Source: UBA5314 sp964635975
GTDB taxonomy: Bacteria; Bacillota; Syntrophomonadia; Syntrophomonadales; Syntrophomonadaceae
DNA: 64,000 bases
Direction: 5' to 3'
Assembly (NCBI GenBank): GCA_964635975.1
Contig: CAZWPO010000011.1
Coordinates: 1-64,000, forward strand
Shown: in pieces, positions 18,701 to 26,699 of the stretch
Numbering within the stretch: the stretch's first letter is position 1
Layout of the letters: each line of letters opens with the position of its first letter
Notes under the pieces: model-generated
Seen by the model: the letters and a program-made list of their open reading frames with translations, nothing else
What the model was told of the DNA's origin: nothing
The model's database searches: none
Translations under genes and position numbers: made by a program

Positions 18701-20910
18701 CCGATGTTCCGGCAGATACTCCCACAACCATCCGGCTGCTTGCAAATATCGATCGCAGCTCGACGCTGACTCTGAGCGGGTCAAAGAAAATCACGTTGGA
18801 TTTAAACGGTCATAATCTAAATATCGACACAACATCCGGTGCGGCGCTGGAAATGAAGCAGAGCGCGACTCTGGTAACAACAGGCACGGGAGCGTTAAAC
18901 GCTAGCGGCTTCGTCTACGGCATTTATGCCGTAGAGGGCACTGCGGTCAACATCACTGGAAATGTGTCAGCAACAGGCGGCTACTCGGAGCAATGGGGCA
19001 GTGCTACCGGCATCTATGCGTATGAATCGGCCGGGTTCCCGGTGGCCGTTACAGTTAACGGTGATGTGAGGGGATATATCGGCGTCGTCGTCACATCGGG
19101 CGCGGAGGCGACCGTCAATGGCGGCATAACTGGAACCAAATCCGGGATGCGAGTGCTCAACGGTGGAAATGTTTCAGTTTCCGGCAGCGTCTCCGCCACT
19201 GAGGCATCAAATGATTCATGTATCATGATATTCACCGGGACCGTCCATGTCGGCGGCAACGTTACGGCAGCTGGCGCCAACAGCGATGGCATTTACGCCG
19301 CCAACGGCTCCGTGCTCACAATCGGCGGCAGTATCAACGCCGTCCGGTACGGCATCTCCGCGTACACTACTGAAGTGGATATCACAGGCAGCGTCAGTAC
19401 GTCGTCAGCCGATTCGAGCTATACGGCATACGCTGGGGACAGCTCAGTCATGCATATCGGCGGCGACATCACCGGCTTCGGGGATTGCGGCGTAATCGCC
19501 GCTACAAGCGGTGTAGTCACCGTCGCCGGGAAAATACAGTCCCACTATACCGGCATCCGCGTCAGTACAGGAGCCGAGGTATTCGCCCAAAGCGACATCG
19601 TCGTGGATGATGCAGTGGGCTGCGGCGTCAATGCTTTCGATCAGGGCAAGGCCACCATCGACGGGACCATTCATGCGGATCAGGCTATGATCTTTGGCGA
19701 GTCGGACGGAGCATTGGTAACACCAAGCACTAAAACGGGCTACCTCACCTATTCCGACGGCGAAGGAAGCTATGTATGGCTTAAGGATGGTACAGCGCCT
19801 ACGTTGACCGTTGCCGGCACGGCTACCGACGACTCGGTAACCATGGCCAGCGGTAATACAACTGTATCGGGCAGCGACAACAGCTGGGAAATCACGCTAA
19901 CTAGCGGAACTCTGAATGGTGAGGCGGGCGATGCTCTTAGTGCCGATGTTTTGATTATTACTGGACTGCCTACCGGTCTCACCTGGGCGGCCAAAAACAA
20001 CGGCTTCAATAAGGTACTCATCACCGTAGCCGGCACGGCCTCTCCGGCGCTTGCCGTTAAAACCAAGGCCCAGGTGGTGGTAAAATCCGCCGCGGTGAGC
20101 GAGAACAGAGCAACGGATTCCGCTCCTATAGATGTATATGTAAACATAAGCGCATCCGCCAGTGGTTCGAGTGGCGGTGGCGGTGGTGGCGGCAGCCTGA
20201 GCATCCCTACCGTTGCCACCGGTGCAGCAACTTCCCTCAGCGGCAGTTCGGCAGTGCTCAATGGAGAAATCACTGCCCGCGGTGGATCTGCAATAACTGC
20301 CTATGGTTTCTCATTCAAAGCGGAAGGAGGCGACTGGACCCAGGTTCAGGCGGGAACCGATGACCTGCAGGGCAGCTTTAGCTACAGCGTGAGCAGCCTC
20401 TCACCTAATAACGAGTACTATTTCAAATCCTGGGCCACCAATTCCCAGGGTACCGCTTACGGACAGGAAAAGGGTTTCCTGGTATTGGAGGAGCAAAAGG
20501 TTAAGGCACCCGGTTCTATGGTGATGCGATTCTATATTGATAAAAATCAGTACTACGTCAATGACCAGGAAAAAACCATGGACACGGCACCCATAATCTA
20601 TGAGGAAAGGACCCTCCTGCCGATCAGATACGTGGCCGAAAACCTGGGAGCAACGGTCAGCTGGGATGCGGAATCGAGGAAGGTTACCATCACACTTAAC
20701 GACCAGACTATCGAACTCTGGATAGGCCAGAATATAGCCCGGGTCAATGGTGTAAGCATACCCATCGATCCTGACAACCCGGCGGTTACGCCTATTATTC
20801 AGGATCCGGGCAGAGCCATGCTGCCGCTAAGATTCATTTCCGAAACCCTGGGCTGCCAGGTGGACTGGAACCCTGACAAACAAGAGGTAAAAGTGACTTA
20901 TCCGAAATAA
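15727..20910 (+). CDS. Giant multidomain secreted adhesin-like protein
   Basis: A 1,727-residue exported protein with a mosaic structure: signal peptide (to about 32); Gly/Ser/Thr/Glu-rich disordered region (35-155); an unnamed module of about 105 residues (158-271); BspA-like leucine-rich repeats (291-438); a Listeria-Bacteroides repeat (456-528, FAGWYRD and LYAKWS); a second copy of the module (531-641); about eight YVTN-type beta-propeller repeats (645-968, NTIYVANKGSNDVSVIDG); a beta-helix-like region of VTVNGD/GGNV repeats (971-1354); a third module (1356-1474); a GGGGGGG linker; a fibronectin-like domain; and a C-terminal pair of copper-amine-oxidase-N-like units (1596-1727). ATG at 15727 lies 8 bases after AGGAG. 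It is probably displayed on the wall and binds surfaces or carbohydrates; no catalytic motif was seen. Confidence 0.9.
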   Translation: MLIFKKRHKSVISICIALLMVYSLFGTLALAEGETASGGQTVIEQPASQELPPGESSGAAAGGQEETPTGTVEESNQNQDTGPQLADGSESSGGGRESTAPDTAGGPSQDTGQQSGEDDNTAGSSKEDGTPAGTGENTDQGLESTESTTGSSTSPGSIQVAGTVSDDSITMTEDGTAVSLEDNTWEIDLSSGTLAGSSGADISAAITISGLPNGLEWTAVNAGSGKIIITVSGAAISALDGQSEVSIQVLGSAVSESGTADSEKITVYVNPAACILSGVFMLSAPLPATDFTFTVSDGKATITGYTGTDMDVVIPDSLSDETGTYPVAALDISVFYGKAITSVTIPAAISTIPLNEFAECTSLGQIIFKQPSSLASIDLAAFNGCTSLTEINIPGSVASIGNKAFYNCSGLSKAYFWGIQPAFGNQVFEGTPAGFKLYYHVKNASSWASYSDSKQAFCQLTLDQNDGSGTSSSSYVDVDSSGHIAAPAAPASSAGSFAGWYRDAVCTDDFDFASDTVSDDLTLYAKWSSGKITASAADISVTLASGNKTVETSDNSWVLIVSGGTLRGGAGDALPSDDLSISGLPAGLTWSAHNAGANKIKITVLDTANPAASRTAVSVVVKGSAVIEPGSSDSDPISLYIYAHAANPRALAINQNTNTIYVANKGSNDVSVIDGNTDTITATIGTDSYPSAVDVNPDTNKIYVNEKMSVKAIDGSDNQVISTLPTGNSPSDFAINRNSNKVYVSNLIGNNVTVIDGDTNTVKTTVGTGSLPMNVELNPNTNKIYVANNGGHSVSIIDGGTDTVVATVDTVDKGTYAVAVNPVTDKVYVTNQKNMNDPGSVTVIAGTINAGTIAVGKNPRAVAVNPLTNRIYVANLNDDTVTVIDGATDMVTATINTGDGPLALGINKVTNKIFVANCGDNTVTIIDGATNSTSSVAAGGYPSSVAVNEATNKAYVLNQNSDFLTIIASVPASPVCEIVGGAKYDTLDAAIADVPADTPTTIRLLANIDRSSTLTLSGSKKITLDLNGHNLNIDTTSGAALEMKQSATLVTTGTGALNASGFVYGIYAVEGTAVNITGNVSATGGYSEQWGSATGIYAYESAGFPVAVTVNGDVRGYIGVVVTSGAEATVNGGITGTKSGMRVLNGGNVSVSGSVSATEASNDSCIMIFTGTVHVGGNVTAAGANSDGIYAANGSVLTIGGSINAVRYGISAYTTEVDITGSVSTSSADSSYTAYAGDSSVMHIGGDITGFGDCGVIAATSGVVTVAGKIQSHYTGIRVSTGAEVFAQSDIVVDDAVGCGVNAFDQGKATIDGTIHADQAMIFGESDGALVTPSTKTGYLTYSDGEGSYVWLKDGTAPTLTVAGTATDDSVTMASGNTTVSGSDNSWEITLTSGTLNGEAGDALSADVLIITGLPTGLTWAAKNNGFNKVLITVAGTASPALAVKTKAQVVVKSAAVSENRATDSAPIDVYVNISASASGSSGGGGGGGSLSIPTVATGAATSLSGSSAVLNGEITARGGSAITAYGFSFKAEGGDWTQVQAGTDDLQGSFSYSVSSLSPNNEYYFKSWATNSQGTAYGQEKGFLVLEEQKVKAPGSMVMRFYIDKNQYYVNDQEKTMDTAPIIYEERTLLPIRYVAENLGATVSWDAESRKVTITLNDQTIELWIGQNIARVNGVSIPIDPDNPAVTPIIQDPGRAMLPLRFISETLGCQVDWNPDKQEVKVTYPK
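20170..20908. repeat. Long inverted repeat, copy 1 (adhesin 3' end)
   Basis: The last 740 or so bases of this adhesin gene (Gly linker, fibronectin-like domain and copper-amine-oxidase-like units) recur in inverted orientation at 23735-24475, the 3' end of another surface protein gene. The encoded segments agree at most positions by eye and the DNA shares runs of identity. Confidence 0.8.
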
Positions 20911-20936
20911 AGATTATTCGTTCTGGTTAGGTAAAA

Positions 20937-20961
20937 GGCCCGGCGCTTCTGCCGCCGGGCC
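20937..20961. terminator. GC-rich hairpin after the adhesin gene
   Basis: GGCCCGGCG (20937-20945) and CGCCGGGCC (20953-20961) form a perfect 9-bp stem 26 bases after the adhesin stop. No U-run follows, so this may only partly stop transcription and let the downstream receiver gene be read. Confidence 0.5.
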
Positions 20962-21057
20962 AGACCAGCCAGTAGTAACAGTGCTGCATCAGACGCGTGC
21001 TATTCCTTTATGCAGCTTGGTAACGAACAAAAGATAGTTCAAGGAGGTGAACCCTGC

Positions 21058-21423
21058 TTGCGGGTAATGATAGTCGATGACGAACGTCCCTGTATCGATG
21101 AGCTCAGCTTTCTGCTGGCGCGTCATCCCGATATCGATATATGCGGAGCGTATACGAATCCCCTGGAGGTTCTCCACCAGGTTCAACTATACCAACCACA
21201 AGTGATATTCGTGGATATTGTCATGCCTCATATTCACGGTATAGATCTGGCCAATCAGCTAAGAAAGCTCAACCAGAATCTCAGCCTGGTCTTTGTCACT
21301 GCTCATGCCCGCCTCCTATCAAGCATAATTGAATTCCGCCCCCTTCACTCCATTCTCAAACCAATAAACAAAAATAAATTGGACCTTCTTTTGAGTCAGC
21401 TCCGGGATCTTCACAAACGTTAA
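21058..21423 (+). CDS. Stand-alone response-regulator receiver domain
   Basis: A 121-residue single receiver domain with no output domain. It has the acidic pocket (MIVDDERPCIDELS), the phospho-Asp region IFVDIVMPHIHG, the Thr in VFVTAHAR and the Lys in ILKPINK. It is clearly related to the receiver of the BTAD regulator at 14444. The TTG start lies 10 bases after AAGGAGG. It lies 147 bases downstream of the adhesin gene with only a weak terminator between, so it may be cotranscribed. It could act as a phosphate sink or competitor for the LytS-like kinase, or be the remnant of a duplicated full-length regulator. No kinase gene is adjacent. Confidence 0.88.
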   Translation: MRVMIVDDERPCIDELSFLLARHPDIDICGAYTNPLEVLHQVQLYQPQVIFVDIVMPHIHGIDLANQLRKLNQNLSLVFVTAHARLLSSIIEFRPLHSILKPINKNKLDLLLSQLRDLHKR

Positions 21424-21427
21424 AATA

Positions 21428-21456
21428 TTGGACATTGAAGACAGTCCATTTTTTCC
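21428..21456 (+). terminator. Weak terminator after the receiver gene
   Basis: TGGAC (21429-21433) pairs with GTCCA (21444-21448) and is followed by TTTTTTCC. The stem is short, but it starts directly after the stop codon and is followed by a U-run. Confidence 0.5.
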
Positions 21457-21485
21457 TGCCAGGAGGAAAGGTCACACATAAATTA

Positions 21486-21905
21486 TTAAAAAAGGTGGGT
21501 AAAGTGCTTTCGAGATGCTTCAAAAAGGCGCTCAGGAACAGTAATTGCACCCCAGGCGGGGTCGCCCAGGAAAAGGGTATAGGCTTTTTGCCAGTTCAGG
21601 GTGGCTTCACGGCAACTCGCGAAAGCCGTCCAGGGTATCATTAACGCACGGGGATTAAACCGGGTCTGTAGATACATGCCTTCAGGCGTGGCCGCAAAAT
21701 ATATGGTGTTCTTGTAGCGGACCTGTCCGATCATCAATGTTTGTCGGGGATAGGTAGATGAAGGCGTTTGGCCCTGAAACGAGTACAAAGCAGCTATATT
21801 ATCCCATCCGCTGGCCTTGCGCAAAAGCAGTACTATGCCGAAAAACAGGCCGATTCCAAATGCAGCAGAGACCAGGACAATCAGCAAAACTAAAATAGCA
21901 ATCAC
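21486..21905 (-). CDS. Hypothetical membrane-anchored protein
   Basis: About 139 residues, no recognised family. A long hydrophobic stretch at the N-terminus (about residues 1-28) is one long helix or a hairpin; the rest is a soluble domain with YKNTIYFAATPEGMYLQTRF and LMIPWTAF, reminiscent of small PH-like domains, though I cannot confirm that. I chose GTG at 21905, which lies about 9 bases after GGGAGGG; an in-frame GTG at 21929 lacks a site. It lies downstream of the spermidine-synthase-like gene, with 160 bases between. Confidence 0.65.
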   Translation of the reverse strand: MIAILVLLIVLVSAAFGIGLFFGIVLLLRKASGWDNIAALYSFQGQTPSSTYPRQTLMIGQVRYKNTIYFAATPEGMYLQTRFNPRALMIPWTAFASCREATLNWQKAYTLFLGDPAWGAITVPERLFEASRKHFTHLF

Positions 21906-22064
21906 CAGGCTTTTCCCTCCCTTCAACACCGCCCATCTTCTACCAGCATTAGATTATTTTTTATAGTATGTCAGGAAACGGTGATTGTAAAGACCATACC
22001 CCGCAGAATATTGGGACGCTCCCTGTTGTCCCACAATTATCGATTATTATTCTTATTGCGACCA

Positions 22065-23618
22065 TTAGTAGAACTGTTTTTCACTTGCAGATTTAAATGC
22101 CTCCACGGCTATGGGATATGTCAGCTGGTCTATAGGTGCCTTGTCGTCAGTAATGATAAAGGAATTCACATCCGCCTGGTATGGCGATATCTTTGAAGAA
22201 GAACCTGTGCTCAGCTTCAGCAGGTCGCCGGGTATAGAACTGAAATCTTGAAGCTGCTGTGTTATATCTCTAAGGGACTTTTCTTCGTTAAAAGCTAGAA
22301 ATATGCTGTTGCCGGAATTAAGATCTAATGTGTAAAGAGAAGAAAATATATCTTCCAGGGTGTTGCCGATGCAGCCATGTAAAGTAGGCCCAGCACCCGT
22401 TGGGTCTTTTAAGACATTTACGTTCATTATAATCATGCCGCCCGGCTTCAGATGCTCCTGACAAAGAGTGAAGAACTCACGAGTTGTAAGGTAAAATGGT
22501 ATATCAACCCCGCCCCGGTAAAGGTCCACTTGTATGAAGTCGTATTTTCTTTCGGGATGTCCCACCAAGTAAGAGCGGGCATCTTCCACTACTATATTGA
22601 GCCGGGGCAAGTCTTTGGGAATGCCAAACATAGTGTTCGCCAACTCAACCATCAGAGGATCGATATCCAGGGCATCGATCTGCAGACCAGGCCAGTAGTG
22701 CAGGTATTGACGCACCGAAGTTCCGCCTCCCATGCCCAGCACCAGGCAGTTTTGAGCATCATCCTGGATGCAGGGAGCCAGGCAGTAGTAATCCCATACA
22801 TTGCCGCTTAAAATACAATCCGGGTTATATATAGAATGGATGAAGTTGCTGCCGGGTTTTAAAATCAGCCATCTGCCCAGGGCTTCCACCCTAACGTGGC
22901 TGTAAGGGCTCTCCCCGGCATACACCACATTTGCACCAGGCAGCGGTTCCGGGTAGTTCCAGGCGGCCAGTCCAATAAATATCAGTAGAAGCACAGGGTT
23001 CTTTTTGTGCAGGAAGGCTCCCGCCACACCAGCCATTATAAGGACTACTGCGCATATTATCATGGTCTTGTGAGAACCCAGCACGGGTATAAAATAGAAG
23101 GATGCTAAAAAGGTACCAGCTATGCTGCCCACGGTTGAAATAGAATATATAGTTCCCGCCGTGCTGCCGATTTTATCTTCTCTGGCCAGCCTTTTAATGA
23201 GTAGCGGAGAAACGGTACTCAGCATTAGCATAGGAAAGGCGAAAAGGATGATTGAAGCTGTGATTGATCCCCCGGCCAGGCCCATGCCCTGTGAAAAGAG
23301 CAGTATCTTTTTATAAGAAAAGCTTATGACCGTGGTGTAAAGTCCCGAAAGCAACAAAGCCCAAAAGCCCAGCCAGTCAATAGTATAACGGTCGGCCAGG
23401 AATCCCCCCAATAAATACCCAAGGGCTAAAGCGGTCATGATAATGCCGATCAGACTGCCCCAGACATAGGTAGAATACCCGAAGTAGGGGGCAAGCAAAC
23501 GAAAGCCCAGCATCTCCAAAACCATGATAAAAAATCCGGCAATAAATGCCACCCCGTAAAGAAACACCGGCATATCATTATAAGCGGACAGCTTCTGTTT
23601 TTTCTGCTTGCGGGCCAT
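22065..23618 (-). CDS. Membrane protein with spermidine-synthase-like domain
   Basis: A 517-residue fusion: about eight hydrophobic helices (about 15-220; FIAGFFIMVLEMLGFRLLAPYFG is typical) and then a spermidine synthase-like Rossmann domain (about 235-500) with LVLGMGGGTSVRQYL, the acidic IDALDIDPLMVELA and VVEDARSYLV. Membrane-fused spermidine synthase-like proteins are common in bacteria and most have not been shown to make polyamines. The usual polyamine-site residues cannot be confirmed from motif reading. ATG at 23618 follows AGGGG at 9 bases; an in-frame TTG at 23639 lacks a site. It lies within the surface island as a single unit. Confidence 0.85.
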   Translation of the reverse strand: MARKQKKQKLSAYNDMPVFLYGVAFIAGFFIMVLEMLGFRLLAPYFGYSTYVWGSLIGIIMTALALGYLLGGFLADRYTIDWLGFWALLLSGLYTTVISFSYKKILLFSQGMGLAGGSITASIILFAFPMLMLSTVSPLLIKRLAREDKIGSTAGTIYSISTVGSIAGTFLASFYFIPVLGSHKTMIICAVVLIMAGVAGAFLHKKNPVLLLIFIGLAAWNYPEPLPGANVVYAGESPYSHVRVEALGRWLILKPGSNFIHSIYNPDCILSGNVWDYYCLAPCIQDDAQNCLVLGMGGGTSVRQYLHYWPGLQIDALDIDPLMVELANTMFGIPKDLPRLNIVVEDARSYLVGHPERKYDFIQVDLYRGGVDIPFYLTTREFFTLCQEHLKPGGMIIMNVNVLKDPTGAGPTLHGCIGNTLEDIFSSLYTLDLNSGNSIFLAFNEEKSLRDITQQLQDFSSIPGDLLKLSTGSSSKISPYQADVNSFIITDDKAPIDQLTYPIAVEAFKSASEKQFY

Positions 23619-23663
23619 AATCCAATTCCCCTGCTTCAACTCTTAATAAGACTGATTCTCTAA

Positions 23664-23724
23664 AGAAAAAAGACCTGAGCAGTGTCTGGCTGGCTTTTCT
23701 CCAGCTGAAACCCGCCCAGGCCTG
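23664..23724 (-). terminator. Terminator of the 23732-26662 gene
   Basis: On the minus strand AGGCCTGGGC pairs with GCTCAGGTCT (two G-U pairs) around an inner GCTGG/CCAGC hairpin, followed by TTTTTTCTTT. Confidence 0.75.
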
Positions 23725-23731
23725 ATTCATA

Positions 23732-26662
23732 CTATACTTTTGGGTAAGTAACTTTGATTTCCTGTATATCCGGATTCCAGGTTACCGTACAGCCCATGGT
23801 CTCGGCGATGAATCTTAGCGGTAGCATGGCTCTGCCCGGTTCTTGGATAATAGGTACTACTGCCGGGTTGTCAGGATCGATGGGCATATCAACCCGGTTC
23901 ACTTTAGCGATGCCCTGGCCTATCCACAGTTCGATAGTCTGGTCGTTAAGTGCGATGGTAGCCTTTCTCGCTTCTGCATCCCAGCTTACCACTGCACCCA
24001 GGTTTTCGGCCACGTATCTGATAGGCAGGAGGGTTCTTTCTTCCACGATTATGGGAACCGTGTCCATGGTTTTTTCCTGGTCGTTGACGTAATACTGATT
24101 TTTATCTATATAGAATCGAATCACCATAGAACCGGGCGCCTTAACCTTTTGCTCCTCCAATACCAGGAAACTCTTTTCCTGTCCGTAAGCGGTACCCCGG
24201 GAATTGGTGGCGTAGGCTTTGAAATAGTACTCGGTATTAGGTGAGAGGCTGCTTAAGCTGTAGCTAAAGCTGCCCAGCAGGTCATTAGTGCCTGCCTTAA
24301 CCTGGGTCCACTCGCCTCCCTCAGGTTTGTACATGAACCCGTAAGCACTTATCGAAGCGCCGCCGCGGGCAGTGATTTCTCCATTGAGCACCGCCGAACT
24401 ACCGGTGGAGGAAGTTGCTGAACCGGTTGCAACCGTGGGTAAGCTGATGCTGCCGCCGCCCCCACCGCCGCCGCTGCTCGGGGACGTACTTTTCGCCGAC
24501 CAGGCGATGGCAAAGACTTTGTAGCTTCCACCGCTGCCATTTGAACCGGCATCGATATAATAGGCTGGGTCTGTAGCATAGGTAAACAGCTGGTTTCCAC
24601 TGGCATCCGCGCTGTCCGGGTAAGTCGCATACCCGGTGCGGCTGCAATAGTCCCTACCGTAAATAGGCACCACAATCAGGGTTCCGTCCGAGTTGATGCC
24701 TATCGGATTGTTCACCGGGTGTAGGCAGTCATTCAGCGTCGCGGTGAATATTTCACTGTCGGTGGGGCAGGAGGCCAGTGTCTCGAGAAATTCTTCACTG
24801 ATGACCCCGCCTGAAGCAGGCCCCAGGGTGGCCAAAACCTGATAAAGGTTGGATGTCCCATATCCCATATCAATTAACTGCTTGATCAGCCCGCCCTCTT
24901 CGTTGGAGAGAACAAAGGTGGTGGCAATATTAGGCGACCAGGCGATGGCGAAACCTTTGTAATAGTAGGTGTTGTTTCCATCCGACTTGCACCCGAGGTC
25001 GATGTAATAAGAACCGCTGTCAGCACTTGTGAACAGCATGTAACCTGCGGCATTATCGTAGCACTGGTTAGTAGTGTAGCCGGCATCACCGTAAAAGTCG
25101 CGCCCATAGCAGGCCGAAACAATAAGTTCCCCGTTGGCGCCGATGCCGATCGGATTATTATTGACATCCGCAAAATTGTTAAGGGCAGCGGTTTTTGCGT
25201 CGCAACCGGCAGGGCAGTCCGCCAGTTGGGCCATGAACTCATCTGTTATCGCTCCGCCCGACAGAGGCTTTAGCACCTGCAGTAATTCATACAGGCTGTC
25301 ATCGCCATATCCGGCTGCAATTAGCTGGTCGATGAGCCCCCCCTCTTCATTGCTCAAAACAAAGGTGGGCACCAAATAGGGCTGCCAGGCGATGGCGAAC
25401 GCCTTGTAGTTGCCGCTCCCGGCTCCCGCCACGGCGTGGCCGGTATCGATATAGAATCCCTGGTCCTGGGCGTGGGTGAACCACATTTCCCCCGCGTCCG
25501 CGCTGAACCCCTTTTCGGTGGGATAGCCCGGGTGCCCGACATAGTCTTTTCCGTAAATACTTAAAATCATGAGCGTTCCATCCGAGTTGATCCCCACCGG
25601 ATTGTTCAGCCCCGCAAAGTTGCTTAGTGAAGCGTCTGGATCAAACACTTCACTGTTGGCCGGACAGGACTGCAGGGTTTGCAGAAACTCATCGCTGATG
25701 ACCCCGCCCGATTGGGGCTGTAGTAGCTCCAGTACTTCGTACAGGTTTTTATCCCCATGATCTGCGGCAATCAATTTATCGATCAGCCCGCCCTGCTCAT
25801 TGCTTAGAATAAATGTGGTAGCAGAGCCGGAATGGCTTTCGCTGATTAGTGTAGGCGTGAAGAGCAGATCTATAATATTCCCGGACGGGCTTGTGTACTC
25901 GCAGCTGAAGCTGATCGGGAAAGATGATCCCAGATTGGGTGTCAGGATGTTGATAAGCGCTCCGCTGTGGAACTGGAAAGTCATTCCACCCATATCCGAT
26001 CCACCCTCAATATCCATATAATAATCAGCGTTTAAACTTGGTAAATCATAGACTTTTGAGTCACTGGCGCTGGTCTGGGCCATGGCTCCCTCCAGGCTCA
26101 ATCCCGTATAGCTAAACCAGACCGGATCAGCCCGCATGGCTTCTATGGTGCCATTTGGATTCTGAATATATATATCGAAATAGGCTTGACCAGTCCCGTT
26201 ACCTGTGCCGCGGCTGCGCAATATTACACGCCAGCCTTCGGGATTTTCTACAGTACCGGGCACAGTAATATTATACTGTACCGCCTCATAGCTAAAAATC
26301 CCGCCCGAGCTGTCGGCTGCCTCGTAGGTATAGATGCTGCGGGTAGCGCTAAAGCCGTCCTGGCTGATTACCTGCCCTTCCGAGCTGCCTTCGATATTGG
26401 TGACGGAATGGGTTTTGATCCTCTCACCGGTCACAAGACTCGTAAAATACAAATGCGCGCAAGTATTATTGGCCACCCACTGGTCTACGTTGTTCCAAAA
26501 CATAGCCCCATTACTATTGACGGGTGCACTGGCTTCCCCTATGATGCCTCCCGGTTCAGTATCGATATGTATTGTGGTGGTACCAGCCCGAGCTGGGCCT
26601 GCGTAAACTAAGATGCAGGCCAGAGAAAGAATAAGCATCAAGGATATTTTAAACGCCTTCAC
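23732..26662 (-). CDS. Secreted protein with three 150-residue repeats and copper-amine-oxidase-like C-terminus
   Basis: A 976-residue exported protein. The signal peptide is MKAFKISLMLILSLACILVY plus AGPARA. A beta-rich domain (about 27-280) is followed by three repeats of about 150 residues (about 280-432, 432-585, 585-724). Each repeat opens FVLSNEEGGLIDQLIA-like, has GGVI(S/T)(D/E)EF and NNPIGI, and ends FAIAW. I know no family for them. A GGGGGGG linker, a fibronectin-like domain and two copper-amine-oxidase-N-like units (844-976) follow; this end is almost the same as that of the 15727 adhesin. The GTG start lies behind AAGGAGGAGG. It is the second gene after 26700, with 37 bases between, so it is probably driven by the TTTAAG-repeat promoter at 28.0 kb. 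Confidence 0.88.
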   Translation of the reverse strand: MKAFKISLMLILSLACILVYAGPARAGTTTIHIDTEPGGIIGEASAPVNSNGAMFWNNVDQWVANNTCAHLYFTSLVTGERIKTHSVTNIEGSSEGQVISQDGFSATRSIYTYEAADSSGGIFSYEAVQYNITVPGTVENPEGWRVILRSRGTGNGTGQAYFDIYIQNPNGTIEAMRADPVWFSYTGLSLEGAMAQTSASDSKVYDLPSLNADYYMDIEGGSDMGGMTFQFHSGALINILTPNLGSSFPISFSCEYTSPSGNIIDLLFTPTLISESHSGSATTFILSNEQGGLIDKLIAADHGDKNLYEVLELLQPQSGGVISDEFLQTLQSCPANSEVFDPDASLSNFAGLNNPVGINSDGTLMILSIYGKDYVGHPGYPTEKGFSADAGEMWFTHAQDQGFYIDTGHAVAGAGSGNYKAFAIAWQPYLVPTFVLSNEEGGLIDQLIAAGYGDDSLYELLQVLKPLSGGAITDEFMAQLADCPAGCDAKTAALNNFADVNNNPIGIGANGELIVSACYGRDFYGDAGYTTNQCYDNAAGYMLFTSADSGSYYIDLGCKSDGNNTYYYKGFAIAWSPNIATTFVLSNEEGGLIKQLIDMGYGTSNLYQVLATLGPASGGVISEEFLETLASCPTDSEIFTATLNDCLHPVNNPIGINSDGTLIVVPIYGRDYCSRTGYATYPDSADASGNQLFTYATDPAYYIDAGSNGSGGSYKVFAIAWSAKSTSPSSGGGGGGGSISLPTVATGSATSSTGSSAVLNGEITARGGASISAYGFMYKPEGGEWTQVKAGTNDLLGSFSYSLSSLSPNTEYYFKAYATNSRGTAYGQEKSFLVLEEQKVKAPGSMVIRFYIDKNQYYVNDQEKTMDTVPIIVEERTLLPIRYVAENLGAVVSWDAEARKATIALNDQTIELWIGQGIAKVNRVDMPIDPDNPAVVPIIQEPGRAMLPLRFIAETMGCTVTWNPDIQEIKVTYPKV
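23735..24475. repeat. Long inverted repeat, copy 2
   Basis: Partner of 20170-20908 in opposite orientation; see that entry. Recombination between the copies would invert about 3-4 kb carrying the receiver, hypothetical and spermidine-synthase-like genes while leaving both surface proteins intact but with swapped C-termini. Confidence 0.8.
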
Positions 26663-26699
26663 AAAATACCTCCTCCTTATCTTGGGACCCTGCCCGCCT

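Noticed and set aside
18600..18794. Minus-strand frames opposite the propeller/beta-helix junction
   Set aside because: They lie wholly inside the adhesin gene, are short, and have no ribosome sites.
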